From NCBI GenBank assembly GCA_018645005.1, contig JABGPJ010000106.1, positions 1 through 36,131 on the forward strand: 36,131 bases of DNA, read 5' to 3'. The position numbers and the translations under genes were made by a program. The notes beneath the pieces were generated by a model that was given only the letters and a program-made list of their open reading frames with translations, was not told the origin of the DNA and did not search any database. Shown here in pieces: positions 8,577 to 18,676 of this stretch; the stretch's first letter is position 1; each line of letters begins with the position of its first letter. Origin of the DNA: Deltaproteobacteria bacterium. Lineage in GTDB: Bacteria > SAR324 > XYD2-FULL-50-16.

Positions 8577-9176
8577 ATGACGAATCAAATTTTTAAAACC
8601 CCAAAAGAAAGCATGTTTTCTGGCAAAGCTCAATTCCTGGTTGCCATGCCGTCACTGAAGAGTCCTATATTTTCAAACGCGGTGATTTTGATGGCAGAAT
8701 ATAATAAATCTGGCTCACTGGGGTTCATTATCAATCTGCCAACCGGCACAAAGGTCAACGACGCCTTGAAACTGATGAACCTTGAGCATACTCACCCGCT
8801 GGATATCCCCATTCTATTTGGTGGCCCGGTTCAGACTGATTTTTTTTGGGTGATTCACTCAACGGATTTTTCTGCTGAGTCGACTATCAAAGTTCACGAT
8901 CAGTTCTATCTGAGTTCGGCTCAGGACATCATGCCGGTATTGAGTGACATTTCATGCCCTGAAATATTCTATGCAGGCGTTGGATATTCCGGCTGGGGCG
9001 CCCAGCAACTGGACCGGGAAATTGAAGAAGGATCCTGGTGGCTGGGTGAATTTGATGTCGATTTACTGTTTAACGTTAAAATGTCGGAGCGCTGGAATGA
9101 AGCATTCAAAAGCCTTGGCGCTGACCCCGAACATCTGATCGACCGCACCGATCCTATGGACCCCACTATCAACTGA
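8577..9176 (+). CDS. YqgE/AlgH family protein (DUF179)
   Basis: Belongs to a widespread bacterial family of unknown biochemical role, formerly named AlgH after an alginate-regulation phenotype in Pseudomonas. Family landmarks are GKAQFLVAMPSLKSPIFSNAV near the N-terminus, GSLGFIINLPT, then LFGGPVQTDFFWVIH, and YAGVGYSGWGAQQLDREIEEGSWW near the end. Its roughly 200-residue length is normal. The start is uncertain: the ATG at 8577 follows GAGG with no spacer, a TTG lies at 8571, and a downstream ATG at 8613 would match the usual family N-terminus more closely. It converges with the inositol-phosphatase-family gene. Confidence 0.9.
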   Translation: MTNQIFKTPKESMFSGKAQFLVAMPSLKSPIFSNAVILMAEYNKSGSLGFIINLPTGTKVNDALKLMNLEHTHPLDIPILFGGPVQTDFFWVIHSTDFSAESTIKVHDQFYLSSAQDIMPVLSDISCPEIFYAGVGYSGWGAQQLDREIEEGSWWLGEFDVDLLFNVKMSERWNEAFKSLGADPEHLIDRTDPMDPTIN

Positions 9177-9203
9177 GAAACCTCCAGCGAATTTACTTGG
9201 ATA

Positions 9204-9959
9204 TCACATCAATTCTAACAGTTCAGCCAGAACCCTGCCGTTTGTGATTAAAACCGCCTGGGGATTCAGCCCGGGTCTGCCGGAGAAATCTGTTACCGTT
9301 GCACCCGCTTCTGCCGCAATCAATGCGCCAGCAGCAACATCATATAAATTCAGCTGCTGTTCCCAAAAAGCATCCAGCTGTCCATCTCCTACCAGGCAAC
9401 AGTCCAGGGCAGCTGATCCAAATCTTCTCTGATCCATTGTTCGCGACGCAATGCGACAAAATCGGGCTAAATTATTCTCTTTGAGGTTTGCGCGAAGGCA
9501 GGCAAACCCAGTTCCTACCATGGCCTGCGCCAGTTCAGAGGTATCAGAAGTCTTGATTTTTTGGTCGTTTTTTAATGCTCCTTTTCCTTTTTCGGCAACG
9601 TACAAATCTTTGAGTAAAGGCGCGTAAACAGCACCCAGGCAGATTTCACCCTCAGTTTCTAAAGCGATGCTGATGCTCCAGTAATACTGTCCATGAATAA
9701 ACGAATGAGTCCCATCAATGGGGTCTACAATCCAGCGGGATTTTTCTCCCAGGGTCTCCAGACTCTCTTCTCCCAGAAAACCAAAATCCGGTGTGGCCGC
9801 TGCCAGTTTTTTCCGGATATGGTCTTCAACCGCTATATCAGCTTCGGTCACCAGATCCTTGGCCCCTTTTTCAGTGATTTGAACGGTATCGATTCGGGAC
9901 TGGTATTGAAGGGCAATCAGACCCGCCTCAACAATCAGCGCTTGTATGAGTTTTTTCAT
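9204..9959 (-). CDS. Inositol-1-monophosphatase family phosphatase (SuhB-like)
   Basis: A Mg-dependent phosphatase of the IMPase/FIG superfamily. The metal-binding signature is complete: the acidic motif GEESLE, then RWIVDPIDGTHSFIHG, and a C-terminal LYDVAAGALIAAEAGATVTDFSG segment carrying the third metal aspartate. The length of about 250 residues is typical. Substrate (inositol phosphate, 3'-phosphoadenosine 5'-phosphate or another sugar phosphate) cannot be decided from sequence. The start is taken at the ATG at 9959 (MKKLIQA); an in-frame TTG at 9977 is possible, and neither has a strong ribosome binding site. It lies 77 bases behind glyA on the same strand and may be its operon partner. 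Confidence 0.9.
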   Translation of the reverse strand: MKKLIQALIVEAGLIALQYQSRIDTVQITEKGAKDLVTEADIAVEDHIRKKLAAATPDFGFLGEESLETLGEKSRWIVDPIDGTHSFIHGQYYWSISIALETEGEICLGAVYAPLLKDLYVAEKGKGALKNDQKIKTSDTSELAQAMVGTGFACLRANLKENNLARFCRIASRTMDQRRFGSAALDCCLVGDGQLDAFWEQQLNLYDVAAGALIAAEAGATVTDFSGRPGLNPQAVLITNGRVLAELLELM

Positions 9960-10036
9960 GTTTTGATGATGAAGCAAGTCAGGATAAATTCACGATGATC
10001 GAATAAAGGGGGTCATCTTTTGAGCGACCCGGAGGC

Positions 10037-11281
10037 TTAAAAATTGTCTTCAAATTCCGGGAACGACTGTGAGAACTCTTTGACCTGCTCGCCAATTGTC
10101 CTGATCTGCTCTTCATTCGTGAGATTCGTTAATACCCGATCGATGAAATCAGCTACCGTCACCATATCAGCCTCTTTCATCCCGCGTGTGGTCAATGCAG
10201 GTGTTCCCAAACGAATACCACTTGTGACAAAAGGGCTTCTGGTTTCAAATGGGACCGTATTACGATTGGTTGTAATATTGGCCAGATCCAGCATGTTCTG
10301 GGCGTCCTTACCGGTAATATCTTTGTTAGTCAGGTCCACAAGCATTAAATGGTTGTCTGTTCCTCCAGACGTCAGGTGATAGCCGCGTTCGATCAGTGCG
10401 CTGGCCAGCGACTGTGCGTTTGTGATGATTTGCCGGGCATAAACGCGAAAGGCCTCTGTTTGAACTTCTTTAAAGGCAACCGCTTTGGCAGCAATTACGT
10501 GGCATAGTGGCCCCCCTTGAATTCCCGGGAATATTTTTGAGTTCAGTTTTTTAGCATACTCCTCTGCACATAATATCAACCCGCCCCTTGGGCCCCGTAA
10601 CGTTTTATGGGTTGTTGTTGTCACGTACTGTGCATGGGGGACCGGATTATCGTGAACTCCGGCAGCGATCAGACCGGCAACGTGTGCCATGTCAACCATG
10701 ACGACTGCGCCGATGCTGTCCGCTATCTCCCGGAACAGTTTGAAATCAATCGAGCGGGGATATGCGCTGGCTCCGACAATGATCATTTTAGGTTGATGTT
10801 TTTTAGCAAGATCGGCCACCTGGTCATAATCTATACGCTGATCCTCTTTTTTTACACCATAATGGACAATATTATAGAGACTGCCGGAGAAATTAACTGG
10901 AGAGCCATGGGTCAAATGACCGCCGTGGGAAAGATCCATGCCGAGCACGGTATCCCCCGGTTGCAATTGCGCCATATAAACAGCCATATTAGCTTGAGAT
11001 CCGGAATGAGGCTGTACATTGGCGTGATCGGCTGAAAAAATCTCCTTTGCTCTGGATATGGCAAGGTTTTCGGCGACATCAACGTATTCGCATCCACCGT
11101 AGTATCTTTTTGCAGGATACCCTTCAGCGTATTTGTTAGTCAGCACCGAACCGGTTGCTTCCAAAACACGTGGGGAAACGATATTTTCAGATGCAATAAG
11201 TTCCAGTTTGTCGATTTGTCGCCGTTGCTCATTTTCAATAGCAGCATAGAGTTCATTATCAAATTCTTGTATCGTTTTCAT
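10037..11281 (-). CDS. glyA: Serine hydroxymethyltransferase
   Basis: A PLP enzyme that interconverts serine and glycine while charging tetrahydrofolate with a methylene group, feeding one-carbon metabolism. At 414 residues it has the standard length. Family blocks present are [31 protein letters not shown], the PLP-lysine motif [14 protein letters not shown] with Lys226, and [10 protein letters not shown] near the C-terminus. The ATG has AAGGA eight bases upstream. It follows rpiB by 86 bases on the same strand. Confidence 0.98.
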   Translation of the reverse strand: MKTIQEFDNELYAAIENEQRRQIDKLELIASENIVSPRVLEATGSVLTNKYAEGYPAKRYYGGCEYVDVAENLAISRAKEIFSADHANVQPHSGSQANMAVYMAQLQPGDTVLGMDLSHGGHLTHGSPVNFSGSLYNIVHYGVKKEDQRIDYDQVADLAKKHQPKMIIVGASAYPRSIDFKLFREIADSIGAVVMVDMAHVAGLIAAGVHDNPVPHAQYVTTTTHKTLRGPRGGLILCAEEYAKKLNSKIFPGIQGGPLCHVIAAKAVAFKEVQTEAFRVYARQIITNAQSLASALIERGYHLTSGGTDNHLMLVDLTNKDITGKDAQNMLDLANITTNRNTVPFETRSPFVTSGIRLGTPALTTRGMKEADMVTVADFIDRVLTNLTNEEQIRTIGEQVKEFSQSFPEFEDNF

Positions 11282-11367
11282 TTTTTTATCCTTGAGTTCC
11301 GATGTGTGCAGAGAATGAGAAGGTTGTTATTGCAGCTAACAAACGTTATTTCAGAGTGATCTCAATA

Positions 11368-11820
11368 TCAAAATGGAGTAGATGGCGTTTTGTCCAGCAT
11401 GTTGATGCGTGTAAGATGCCGATCACCTGTAAAGTCTGTATTCAGCCAGGTCATCAATATATCTTTGACTGTTTCAATCCCCAGAGTTCTGGCGCCCAGT
11501 GCCAGGATATTTGAATTATTATGCTCTCTTGAAAGTCTGGCGGTGAGGTGATCGTGACACATAGTTGCACGTACCTTTGGAAACCGGTTCGCTGCGATGC
11601 TCATCCCGATACCGGTTCCACAGATCAATATCCCTCTTTCGAATTCGCCGGAGGCAATTTTTTTTGAGACCTGCTGGGCTATTTCAGGATAATGGACAGA
11701 CGAGGTGTCGAAGCATCCCATATCCAAAATTTCGAAAGACAGATCTGCCAATATCTCTTTTATCTTCTCTTTCAGATCAAAACCGCCATGATCGCATCCA
11801 ATTACTATTTTTTCTGTCAT
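11368..11820 (-). CDS. rpiB: Ribose-5-phosphate isomerase B
   Basis: Interconverts ribose 5-phosphate and ribulose 5-phosphate in the pentose phosphate pathway; some members act on allose phosphate. The N-terminus IVIGCDHGGFDLKEKI and the active-site segment GILICGTGIGMSIAANRFPKVRA are diagnostic of the RpiB/LacAB family. The roughly 150-residue length is typical. The ATG at 11820 has AGGG about six bases upstream, preferred over the TTG at 11826. It is the first gene of a likely rpiB-glyA-phosphatase operon. Confidence 0.96.
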   Translation of the reverse strand: MTEKIVIGCDHGGFDLKEKIKEILADLSFEILDMGCFDTSSVHYPEIAQQVSKKIASGEFERGILICGTGIGMSIAANRFPKVRATMCHDHLTARLSREHNNSNILALGARTLGIETVKDILMTWLNTDFTGDRHLTRINMLDKTPSTPF

Positions 11821-12190
11821 CCTCAACCCTAAAAATCAAATAAAACGAATTTACATTTATCAAGCATGGTCTTAGACTGTTACTGTCTTAGCAAACATGA
11901 TGACCTGCCGAAAAATGAAGATATCTAAAAATGCTAACGATTCAACCGAGAAATGACAACCCTAAACTCAGTTGATTGATGAGGTAGCGGATATTGTCGT
12001 TTATTAATCAGACCAGAATGCTTCCAAAGAAGAGTGAACAGATTTCTAATCCAACGCTATCGGGGTCAATCTGAAAAACTTTTTCTGGCTATCCGCCTTT
12101 TGAAGGAGGTGATAGTTAATGTTGAAGTGGAAGTGGAAGTGGAAAAAACTTTTCTGAACAACTATAAAGGACGAATTTCCTAAATAGGAT
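11821..12190. other. Intergenic region between rpiB and the DnaC-like gene
   Basis: This is 370 bases between divergent genes. It should hold both promoters, none of which I can call with confidence. Its right half carries a copy of the TTTGAAGG repeat family described separately. No ORF with coding character is seen. Confidence 0.5.
12079..12172. repeat. TTTGAAGG-core repeat, copy 1
   Basis: This segment aligns with 31300-31375. Both share TTTTTC, GC, AT and CGCC in order, then a TTTGAAGG core, a spaced ATGTT and AAG, and a closing ACTTTTC followed by CTAT. The copy here also contains a short tandem run of GAAGTG units at 12124-12143. It is not coding and lies about 20 bases before the DnaC-like gene. 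It is likely a dispersed intergenic palindromic repeat. Confidence 0.55.
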
Positions 12191-13045
12191 ATGAAAAAAA
12201 CGAAGTGTACAGTATGTAATGATACAAAAATTGAAATCCTGCCCAAAGGGCAGTTTTCAGTCGCGGATTTCTGTTCGAATTGTCAGAAGAGTTGTCATCT
12301 GTGTCATGGTGACGGCTTTATTTTCGAAAAAGACGAATTGGGCCGGGAACATGCTCAGAAATGCCAATGTCAGGACCTTGCCTATCGCATCATGCTGTTC
12401 AATAATGCCCAGATTCCCAGTCAGTTTTATGATGCAACCTTTGAGAATTTTGAAATATCCGGGAATCCGTCTCTGAAAACAGCGCTGGCGACTGCCAGAT
12501 TTTCATTTAAAAACTACCAGAATGGAAAATGGGAAGGATTGTTATTTATGGGGGGTGTTGGCGTCGGGAAAACCAGGCTCGTCAGTACGATGCTGAGAGA
12601 CTATTCCCTGATTTATGGGATTCCCTGTCTTTTCAGAGAGTTTTCCAGTTTGTTGAGTGAGATCAAGAGCGGTTATGACCGTGGCTTGTCTGAAATGAGT
12701 GTTTTGCAAACTATCAATAATATCGAAATTCTCGTGATTGACGAGTTGGGAAAAGGCAGGAGAAGCGACTGGGAGATTAACATCCTCGATACGATTATCT
12801 CTAACCGTTACAATATGAGAAAAACAACGATTTTTACGACCAATTATACGGATACCAAAGCAACCAGCTATGGAGAAGTTGTCCGGCATAAAGATGGCAA
12901 GGGAGGCCTGATTGAGACGGAAAAAAAAGAAACTTTGGAACAGCGGGTTTATCCCAGGATCTATTCCCGGTTGAAAGGGATGTGTGATTTTATTCTGATG
13001 AAAGGTCCCGATTTTCGAGACCCCCGGGTTGAATTTTCTACTTGA
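12191..13045 (+). CDS. DnaC/IstB-like AAA+ ATPase with N-terminal zinc-binding cysteines
   Basis: An AAA+ ATPase of the helicase-loader type (DnaC/DnaI/IstB). The N-terminal 60 residues hold eight cysteines in pairs: C6/C9, C28/C31, C35/C38 and C58/C60, probably binding zinc. The ATPase core has Walker A GGVGVGKTRL at about 121-130, Walker B IEILVIDELG, and a sensor-like TTIFTTNY segment. Family knowledge suggests loading of the replicative helicase or a related DNA transaction. No IstA transposase or phage gene is adjacent, so a transposon helper role is unlikely. No good ribosome binding site is visible: GGA sits almost directly before the ATG. It converges with the 496-residue membrane protein gene. 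Confidence 0.8.
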   Translation: MKKTKCTVCNDTKIEILPKGQFSVADFCSNCQKSCHLCHGDGFIFEKDELGREHAQKCQCQDLAYRIMLFNNAQIPSQFYDATFENFEISGNPSLKTALATARFSFKNYQNGKWEGLLFMGGVGVGKTRLVSTMLRDYSLIYGIPCLFREFSSLLSEIKSGYDRGLSEMSVLQTINNIEILVIDELGKGRRSDWEINILDTIISNRYNMRKTTIFTTNYTDTKATSYGEVVRHKDGKGGLIETEKKETLEQRVYPRIYSRLKGMCDFILMKGPDFRDPRVEFST

Positions 13046-13056
13046 TCAGGAATGAA

Positions 13057-14547
13057 TTAAAGCGGTTTTCCCCTCTGGTGTTTAGCCAGGTTGATCTCCA
13101 TCCGTTCCATGAATTCATTGATATTGTCACGGGAAAGCAGAATATCATTGCGGTCCGGCATTACAGCAAAAATATATCGTACATATTCCGGGAGCAGGTG
13201 CAGTAAGAGAGCGTTGTCTGGATCCTTGATCTGTTTGGTCATAAATGCATTAATCTGATCCAGTGACATTTTCCGGAAGGTAGGGGTATAGGCTCCAACA
13301 TCTTTTTCCAACTCCGCAGTCACGTCCCTGGGATAAAAGGGAGTGAATACGATTCTTGAGCAGAAAAGCTGGGCATATACGATCATCATTATCCCCACAA
13401 TAATCCCCTCCAGTAACCCAATCATACCAAGCCCCAGAAATCCGGTTCCAATAGCTCCGAGACCCATAAAAATAGCCACAATCTGCAGTGTAATGCGGAC
13501 TTTTTCGACTGCCAGGTACTTAAAATTGTACCGCTTTTCAACCCAGAAAAGGTAAAGTCCGTGCTTAAAGGGAGGGCTGGCGATGATCACCTCTTCTGCG
13601 TTAGCCTCTCTCTCCCTTAGCTCTTTCTCAAGCACTTTCTTTTTTTCCAGCGCGTGCCGGTTCATGATATCCTGGATGATGTAGCGACGTGTACTTCGCA
13701 TACGGTCGGCCAGAATTATGATGAATTCGTTCGGGTTTTTCTGGTTAAGCGTATCAGAACGGAAATCTCCTCTTTCTGAAATGTAATCGACAACATCATC
13801 GTACAGCTTCTTAGGGTTCAGGTTTTCAGATCCTTTTTGTTTCTTCCTGCCGGTAATCAGTTTTTTCTTGGTATCGTCATCGGCTTTGGAGAGATCACGA
13901 GTCATCTCTTCCCGAATGATGAAACTGTAAATATCAGTAAGAATATTATAGAGGTCACTGTTGAGCCGCATCATCTGGATGAAAGTTTCTCCTAGTGAAT
14001 AGGCATAGGCAGAAAAATCTTTTCCCGATTCTTCGTGTTCGTGAGTCGGTCTTTTGTTGCTGATGTGCCCGTCGATAATCACTTGCAATGATTTCTCGAT
14101 AAAGGTGCGATACTCGGGATGAACGTCTTCATGCCACAACATAGCGGTCCAGGTCGTGGCAGCATACTTTTCTGTGTGTTCACTTTGGAGCAGTTCATTG
14201 GTTGTATCGAGGAAATATTCGTAAAGTTCGGGGGAGTTCATGTTTTTATAGATCATCGCCGCGACTTTGCTTGATGCGATTTCCTCATCAAGTTCCCGCT
14301 CATTGATAGCAGTGATTTTTGTGGCAGCCCGGCTGGCAAAATCCTTAGGGACGTCTTTTTCCAATGCAGATGGAGCTATTGGCGTTATTTTCGGCTTTTC
14401 TCGGTTTTGCTGTTGATCCTCGTCCTGAGAAGTTGCCGGTGGAGTTTGCGCGGCAGCAGCCTCATTTTGACCATTCTGGTCCTGGTTCAAATTCTGAATT
14501 TCACCTGCTGCGGGAGTTGCAACCTGCTCTGCCACCTCTTCGTTCAT
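13057..14547 (-). CDS. Hypothetical membrane-anchored protein, 496 residues
   Basis: I do not recognise this family. The first 60 or so residues are a Gln/Asn/Ala/Glu-rich, disordered-looking segment. Residues about 70-320 are charged and mainly helical with no known motif, including a coiled-coil-like stretch at about 298-320 (EKKKVLEKELREREAN). Residues 352-400 form a membrane hairpin of two Gly/Ile/Leu-rich segments. About 95 more soluble residues follow. The large N-terminal region is therefore probably cytoplasmic and tethered. The ATG has AGGA six bases upstream. It stands alone: convergent to the DnaC-like gene and divergent from gapA. Confidence 0.8.
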   Translation of the reverse strand: MNEEVAEQVATPAAGEIQNLNQDQNGQNEAAAAQTPPATSQDEDQQQNREKPKITPIAPSALEKDVPKDFASRAATKITAINERELDEEIASSKVAAMIYKNMNSPELYEYFLDTTNELLQSEHTEKYAATTWTAMLWHEDVHPEYRTFIEKSLQVIIDGHISNKRPTHEHEESGKDFSAYAYSLGETFIQMMRLNSDLYNILTDIYSFIIREEMTRDLSKADDDTKKKLITGRKKQKGSENLNPKKLYDDVVDYISERGDFRSDTLNQKNPNEFIIILADRMRSTRRYIIQDIMNRHALEKKKVLEKELREREANAEEVIIASPPFKHGLYLFWVEKRYNFKYLAVEKVRITLQIVAIFMGLGAIGTGFLGLGMIGLLEGIIVGIMMIVYAQLFCSRIVFTPFYPRDVTAELEKDVGAYTPTFRKMSLDQINAFMTKQIKDPDNALLLHLLPEYVRYIFAVMPDRNDILLSRDNINEFMERMEINLAKHQRGKPL

Positions 14548-16140
<1,593 letters not shown>

Positions 16141-16191
16141 CTGTTAGATTAAAGGTCCGCCGCAGTCGTGTCCCCTTTATTTGCTGAGATA

Positions 16192-16216
16192 TTCCCGGAC
16201 TCATGTTGTTCGGGAA
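16192..16216. terminator. Hairpin between convergent gapA and rtcB
   Basis: TTCCCGGAC and GTTCGGGAA can pair (nine positions, one G-T) around a 7-base loop, 52 bases after gapA and 21 bases from the end of the RtcB gene. There is no strong U-tract, so it is only a possible bidirectional terminator. Confidence 0.35.
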
Positions 16217-16236
16217 ATCAAAAGAGAGCTGGAGCT

Positions 16237-17388
16237 TCAGGCCTTGATGTTAATGATAGGTTTGACATGATGAAGAATCTTTACCATTTTTTCCTGACTG
16301 TCCATGATCTGGAAGATATCCTTATAAGCAAAAGGTGATTCATCAAGGGTTCCACTCACTACTTTAGCTTTAATGCCAACCATCGTCTCCCTGAACTGGT
16401 CGAGGGAGAGCTGTTGTTTTGCTTTTCTTCTACCTAGAATTCGTCCGGCACCGTGGGAGCTGGACCAGAGGCTGTCTGGATTTCCCAGCCCTTCAACGAT
16501 AAAGGAACCGTCCCGCATATTCCCCGGAATAACACCTGACATACCATTTTCTGCCTGTGTCGCACCTTTGCGATGGATCCAGAGACCGTGTTTGAATTCC
16601 GCATGATTGTGATTTCGATTGATCAGGCGGGTCGTATCCATCCGGGCAAACGGCTGATTCGGGAGTGTTTCGGAAAGGATATCGAAAATCTTGCCGATGA
16701 TCCGTTTTCGATTTTCCAACGCGTAAGCAACACAGAAATTCATGTCCTTGAGATAGGCCTGACCGTTTGTTGAGTTGACTTCAAAACCGAAATGCCCTTC
16801 TCTGGCTTTGCCGTCTCCGCTTGCCAGTCTCATGTAATGGCTGGCTACGTCATGCCCGAGCCCTCGCGAGCCCGAATGAACAATAATCCAGACTCGCTGG
16901 TCCTCATCAAACCCCAATTCGATAAAATGGTTTCCACTACCAAGCGTCCCCAACTGCTTTAGCCCCTTTTTACTGAAGATCCCGTGCAAAACCTTCGTTT
17001 TCTCCAGGTGGCGATAATCCCATTTTGCGGGATGGACATTGGAATTGAAACCAGTGGGAACCTGAGCATAAATTTTTTTATAAATGATTTCAGTAAAAGG
17101 GATCAAATGTTCTGCCGCGATTCCGGTTGCTGTGGCGCACATGCCGCATCCGATATCGTAGCCGACCCATGAGGGTAGGATATAATTATCTGTGCCGACA
17201 ACGCCCCCGATAGGCAGGGTGTATCCTGTATGAGCGTCTGGTAGCAGGGCGCCGGTGATAGCAAAGCCATTTTCCATTGCCGAGTAAAACTGGTTCAGCG
17301 CTTCCAGCTCTATGCCTTCGGCAAATATCTTAATTTTCTTGCCGGCAATTTTATTTTGCTGACTTGGTTTTTTACTTTTACCTGGCAT
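16237..17388 (-). CDS. rtcB: RtcB family RNA ligase
   Basis: GTP- and Mn-dependent RNA ligase family that joins 3'-phosphate or 2',3'-cyclic phosphate ends to 5'-OH ends, in RNA repair or tRNA healing. All metal and nucleotide motifs are present: VGYDIGCGM (Asp78, Cys81), GSGNHFIE (His154), VHSGSRGLGH (His171), NRNHNH (His262), HRKGAT, and SSSHGAGR with His312 as the expected guanylylated residue. At 383 residues it is shorter than the E. coli and archaeal forms, as in the short bacterial subfamilies. No archease gene or RtcR-type regulator is nearby. The start is the ATG at 17388, without a clear ribosome binding site. Confidence 0.93.
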   Translation of the reverse strand: MPGKSKKPSQQNKIAGKKIKIFAEGIELEALNQFYSAMENGFAITGALLPDAHTGYTLPIGGVVGTDNYILPSWVGYDIGCGMCATATGIAAEHLIPFTEIIYKKIYAQVPTGFNSNVHPAKWDYRHLEKTKVLHGIFSKKGLKQLGTLGSGNHFIELGFDEDQRVWIIVHSGSRGLGHDVASHYMRLASGDGKAREGHFGFEVNSTNGQAYLKDMNFCVAYALENRKRIIGKIFDILSETLPNQPFARMDTTRLINRNHNHAEFKHGLWIHRKGATQAENGMSGVIPGNMRDGSFIVEGLGNPDSLWSSSHGAGRILGRRKAKQQLSLDQFRETMVGIKAKVVSGTLDESPFAYKDIFQIMDSQEKMVKILHHVKPIINIKA

Positions 17389-17424
17389 GCCAAGGTGATG
17401 AAGGAGGGATTTTTGACGCTGATG

Positions 17425-18303
17425 TTATATTCTACTGACGAGGGAGAGTAGTCGCAAGCCCATCATCAGAAATGAGTACACACAAAGGCCCATCACTGCC
17501 AGAGCCATCCAGAATCCAGCTGAACCGTTAACCGTAAACCGCCTGAGGCTTAAAATCTGACCGATGATAAATCCGGCAATAAATCCCCCAATATGCGCGG
17601 CATTGCTGACTCCCGGCAGTAAAAATCCCATAACAATTAATATCAAAGCCCACATCCCCATCTGTCGAACCAATTGTCTGCCATAAAAGCCCCCCCGTTT
17701 TCTCCCAAAGGCAATCATAGCCCCCATTAGACCAAAGACAGCCCCTGATGCTCCAATAACAGGCAACAGCGCACTCCTTGTTCCCAAGAATGAGTTGGCA
17801 ACTAAGGGTGTAAATACTGCGACCAGATTTCCAGCAACTCCGGAAAGAATGAAAATGATCAGCATTTTGTGAGGCCCAAACAGATACTCCGTCTGGGGTC
17901 CCAGATCCCTGACCCACATCATGTTGAAAAGGATGTGAAGAATCCCACCATGAAGAAATGTCGCGGTAACCAACACCCACCAGTTCCCCGCCAGCATCAA
18001 TCTGATGTCGGCCCATCCCAGCAGATTCAGTGACACATAACTGGGCGCTGGCAGTAGGCCCAGAAAATCACGACCCATTGGCATATGAGTTGGGATGAAA
18101 AGAGGCAGCGCATAGGCGAGTATGAAAAAAGCCACATTGATAGCAATGATCGGCTTGACAAAGCTGCGAATGTTGAAACCAAAAGTTGATAAAAACCTTT
18201 GTTTCTGTCCAGGGTGTTTCAGATTGCAGTGGGGGCAGTTTTCCATATAATCGCTGACCAATTTTCCACATCCGGGGCAGATGATCGACGTTCTTTCACT
18301 CAT
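17425..18303 (-). CDS. Rhomboid family intramembrane serine protease with an N-terminal zinc ribbon
   Basis: A polytopic membrane protease expected to cleave transmembrane substrates. The N-terminus carries two CxxC pairs (CPGCGK, CPHCN) forming a small zinc ribbon. The rhomboid core has HGGILHILFNMMW (His118, His123 and Asn127), then the nucleophile in GASGAVFG (Ser186), and the catalytic base in SNAAHIGGFIAG (His237). About six to seven hydrophobic helices are seen across residues 50-290. The GxSG and H motifs are intact, so activity is likely. It lies 36 bases upstream of rtcB on the same strand, so co-transcription is possible. Confidence 0.93.
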   Translation of the reverse strand: MSERTSIICPGCGKLVSDYMENCPHCNLKHPGQKQRFLSTFGFNIRSFVKPIIAINVAFFILAYALPLFIPTHMPMGRDFLGLLPAPSYVSLNLLGWADIRLMLAGNWWVLVTATFLHGGILHILFNMMWVRDLGPQTEYLFGPHKMLIIFILSGVAGNLVAVFTPLVANSFLGTRSALLPVIGASGAVFGLMGAMIAFGRKRGGFYGRQLVRQMGMWALILIVMGFLLPGVSNAAHIGGFIAGFIIGQILSLRRFTVNGSAGFWMALAVMGLCVYSFLMMGLRLLSLVSRI

Positions 18304-18661
18304 AGTAATTTCTAGTTATGGGATTACTGAAGATAAACCGCTTTGTCAGAAGTTTCTCCAGAAGAATCTGTTGGTGCAAAACAGAAATGGGTGAGACTCA
18401 GAAGGCGGACTTGTATCTGTCTAAAAACAAATATGTCTGTTGCTATATTTCCATTTTTTCCAATGTTGAAGAGGTTGTCAATCAACTTCTCTGTAAACGC
18501 TTCGTAATAAGCGGGAGTTGTTTCGACAGACTATTTTTTTTTCGATATACTTCGAACAACGAGAAACAGGTAATAGAATCTCTCGCATAATTATTCTGTT
18601 TGATGGGGATGGGAACAGATCGATGATCAAAAAAGGTGGGGCTCCAGAGTGAACCCGCCTC
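18304..18661. other. Divergent intergenic region between the rhomboid and histidine kinase genes
   Basis: This is 358 bases. It holds the candidate sigma70 promoter described separately and a small hairpin at about 18467-18490 (AGAGGTTG with CAACTTCT). A 90-codon plus-strand ORF at 18318-18590 has no ribosome binding site and an unlikely composition, so it is not called. Confidence 0.4.
18523..18551 (+). promoter_or_regulatory. Candidate sigma70 promoter for the histidine kinase operon
   Basis: TCGACA (-35, five of six consensus bases) and TATACT (-10, five of six) are separated by exactly 17 bases, including a T-rich stretch. The kinase start is about 125 bases downstream. Confidence 0.5.
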
Positions 18662-18676
18662 GTGAAATATCAGACT

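Noticed and set aside
12124-12143. GAAGTG tandem run as a possible CRISPR or VNTR
   Set aside because: Units are six bases and only about three copies are present, with no spacers; it is a minor microsatellite within a larger repeat.
18318-18590. 90-codon plus-strand ORF before the histidine kinase
   Set aside because: It has no ribosome binding site and an unlikely residue mix, and it overlaps the best sigma70 promoter candidate in that region.
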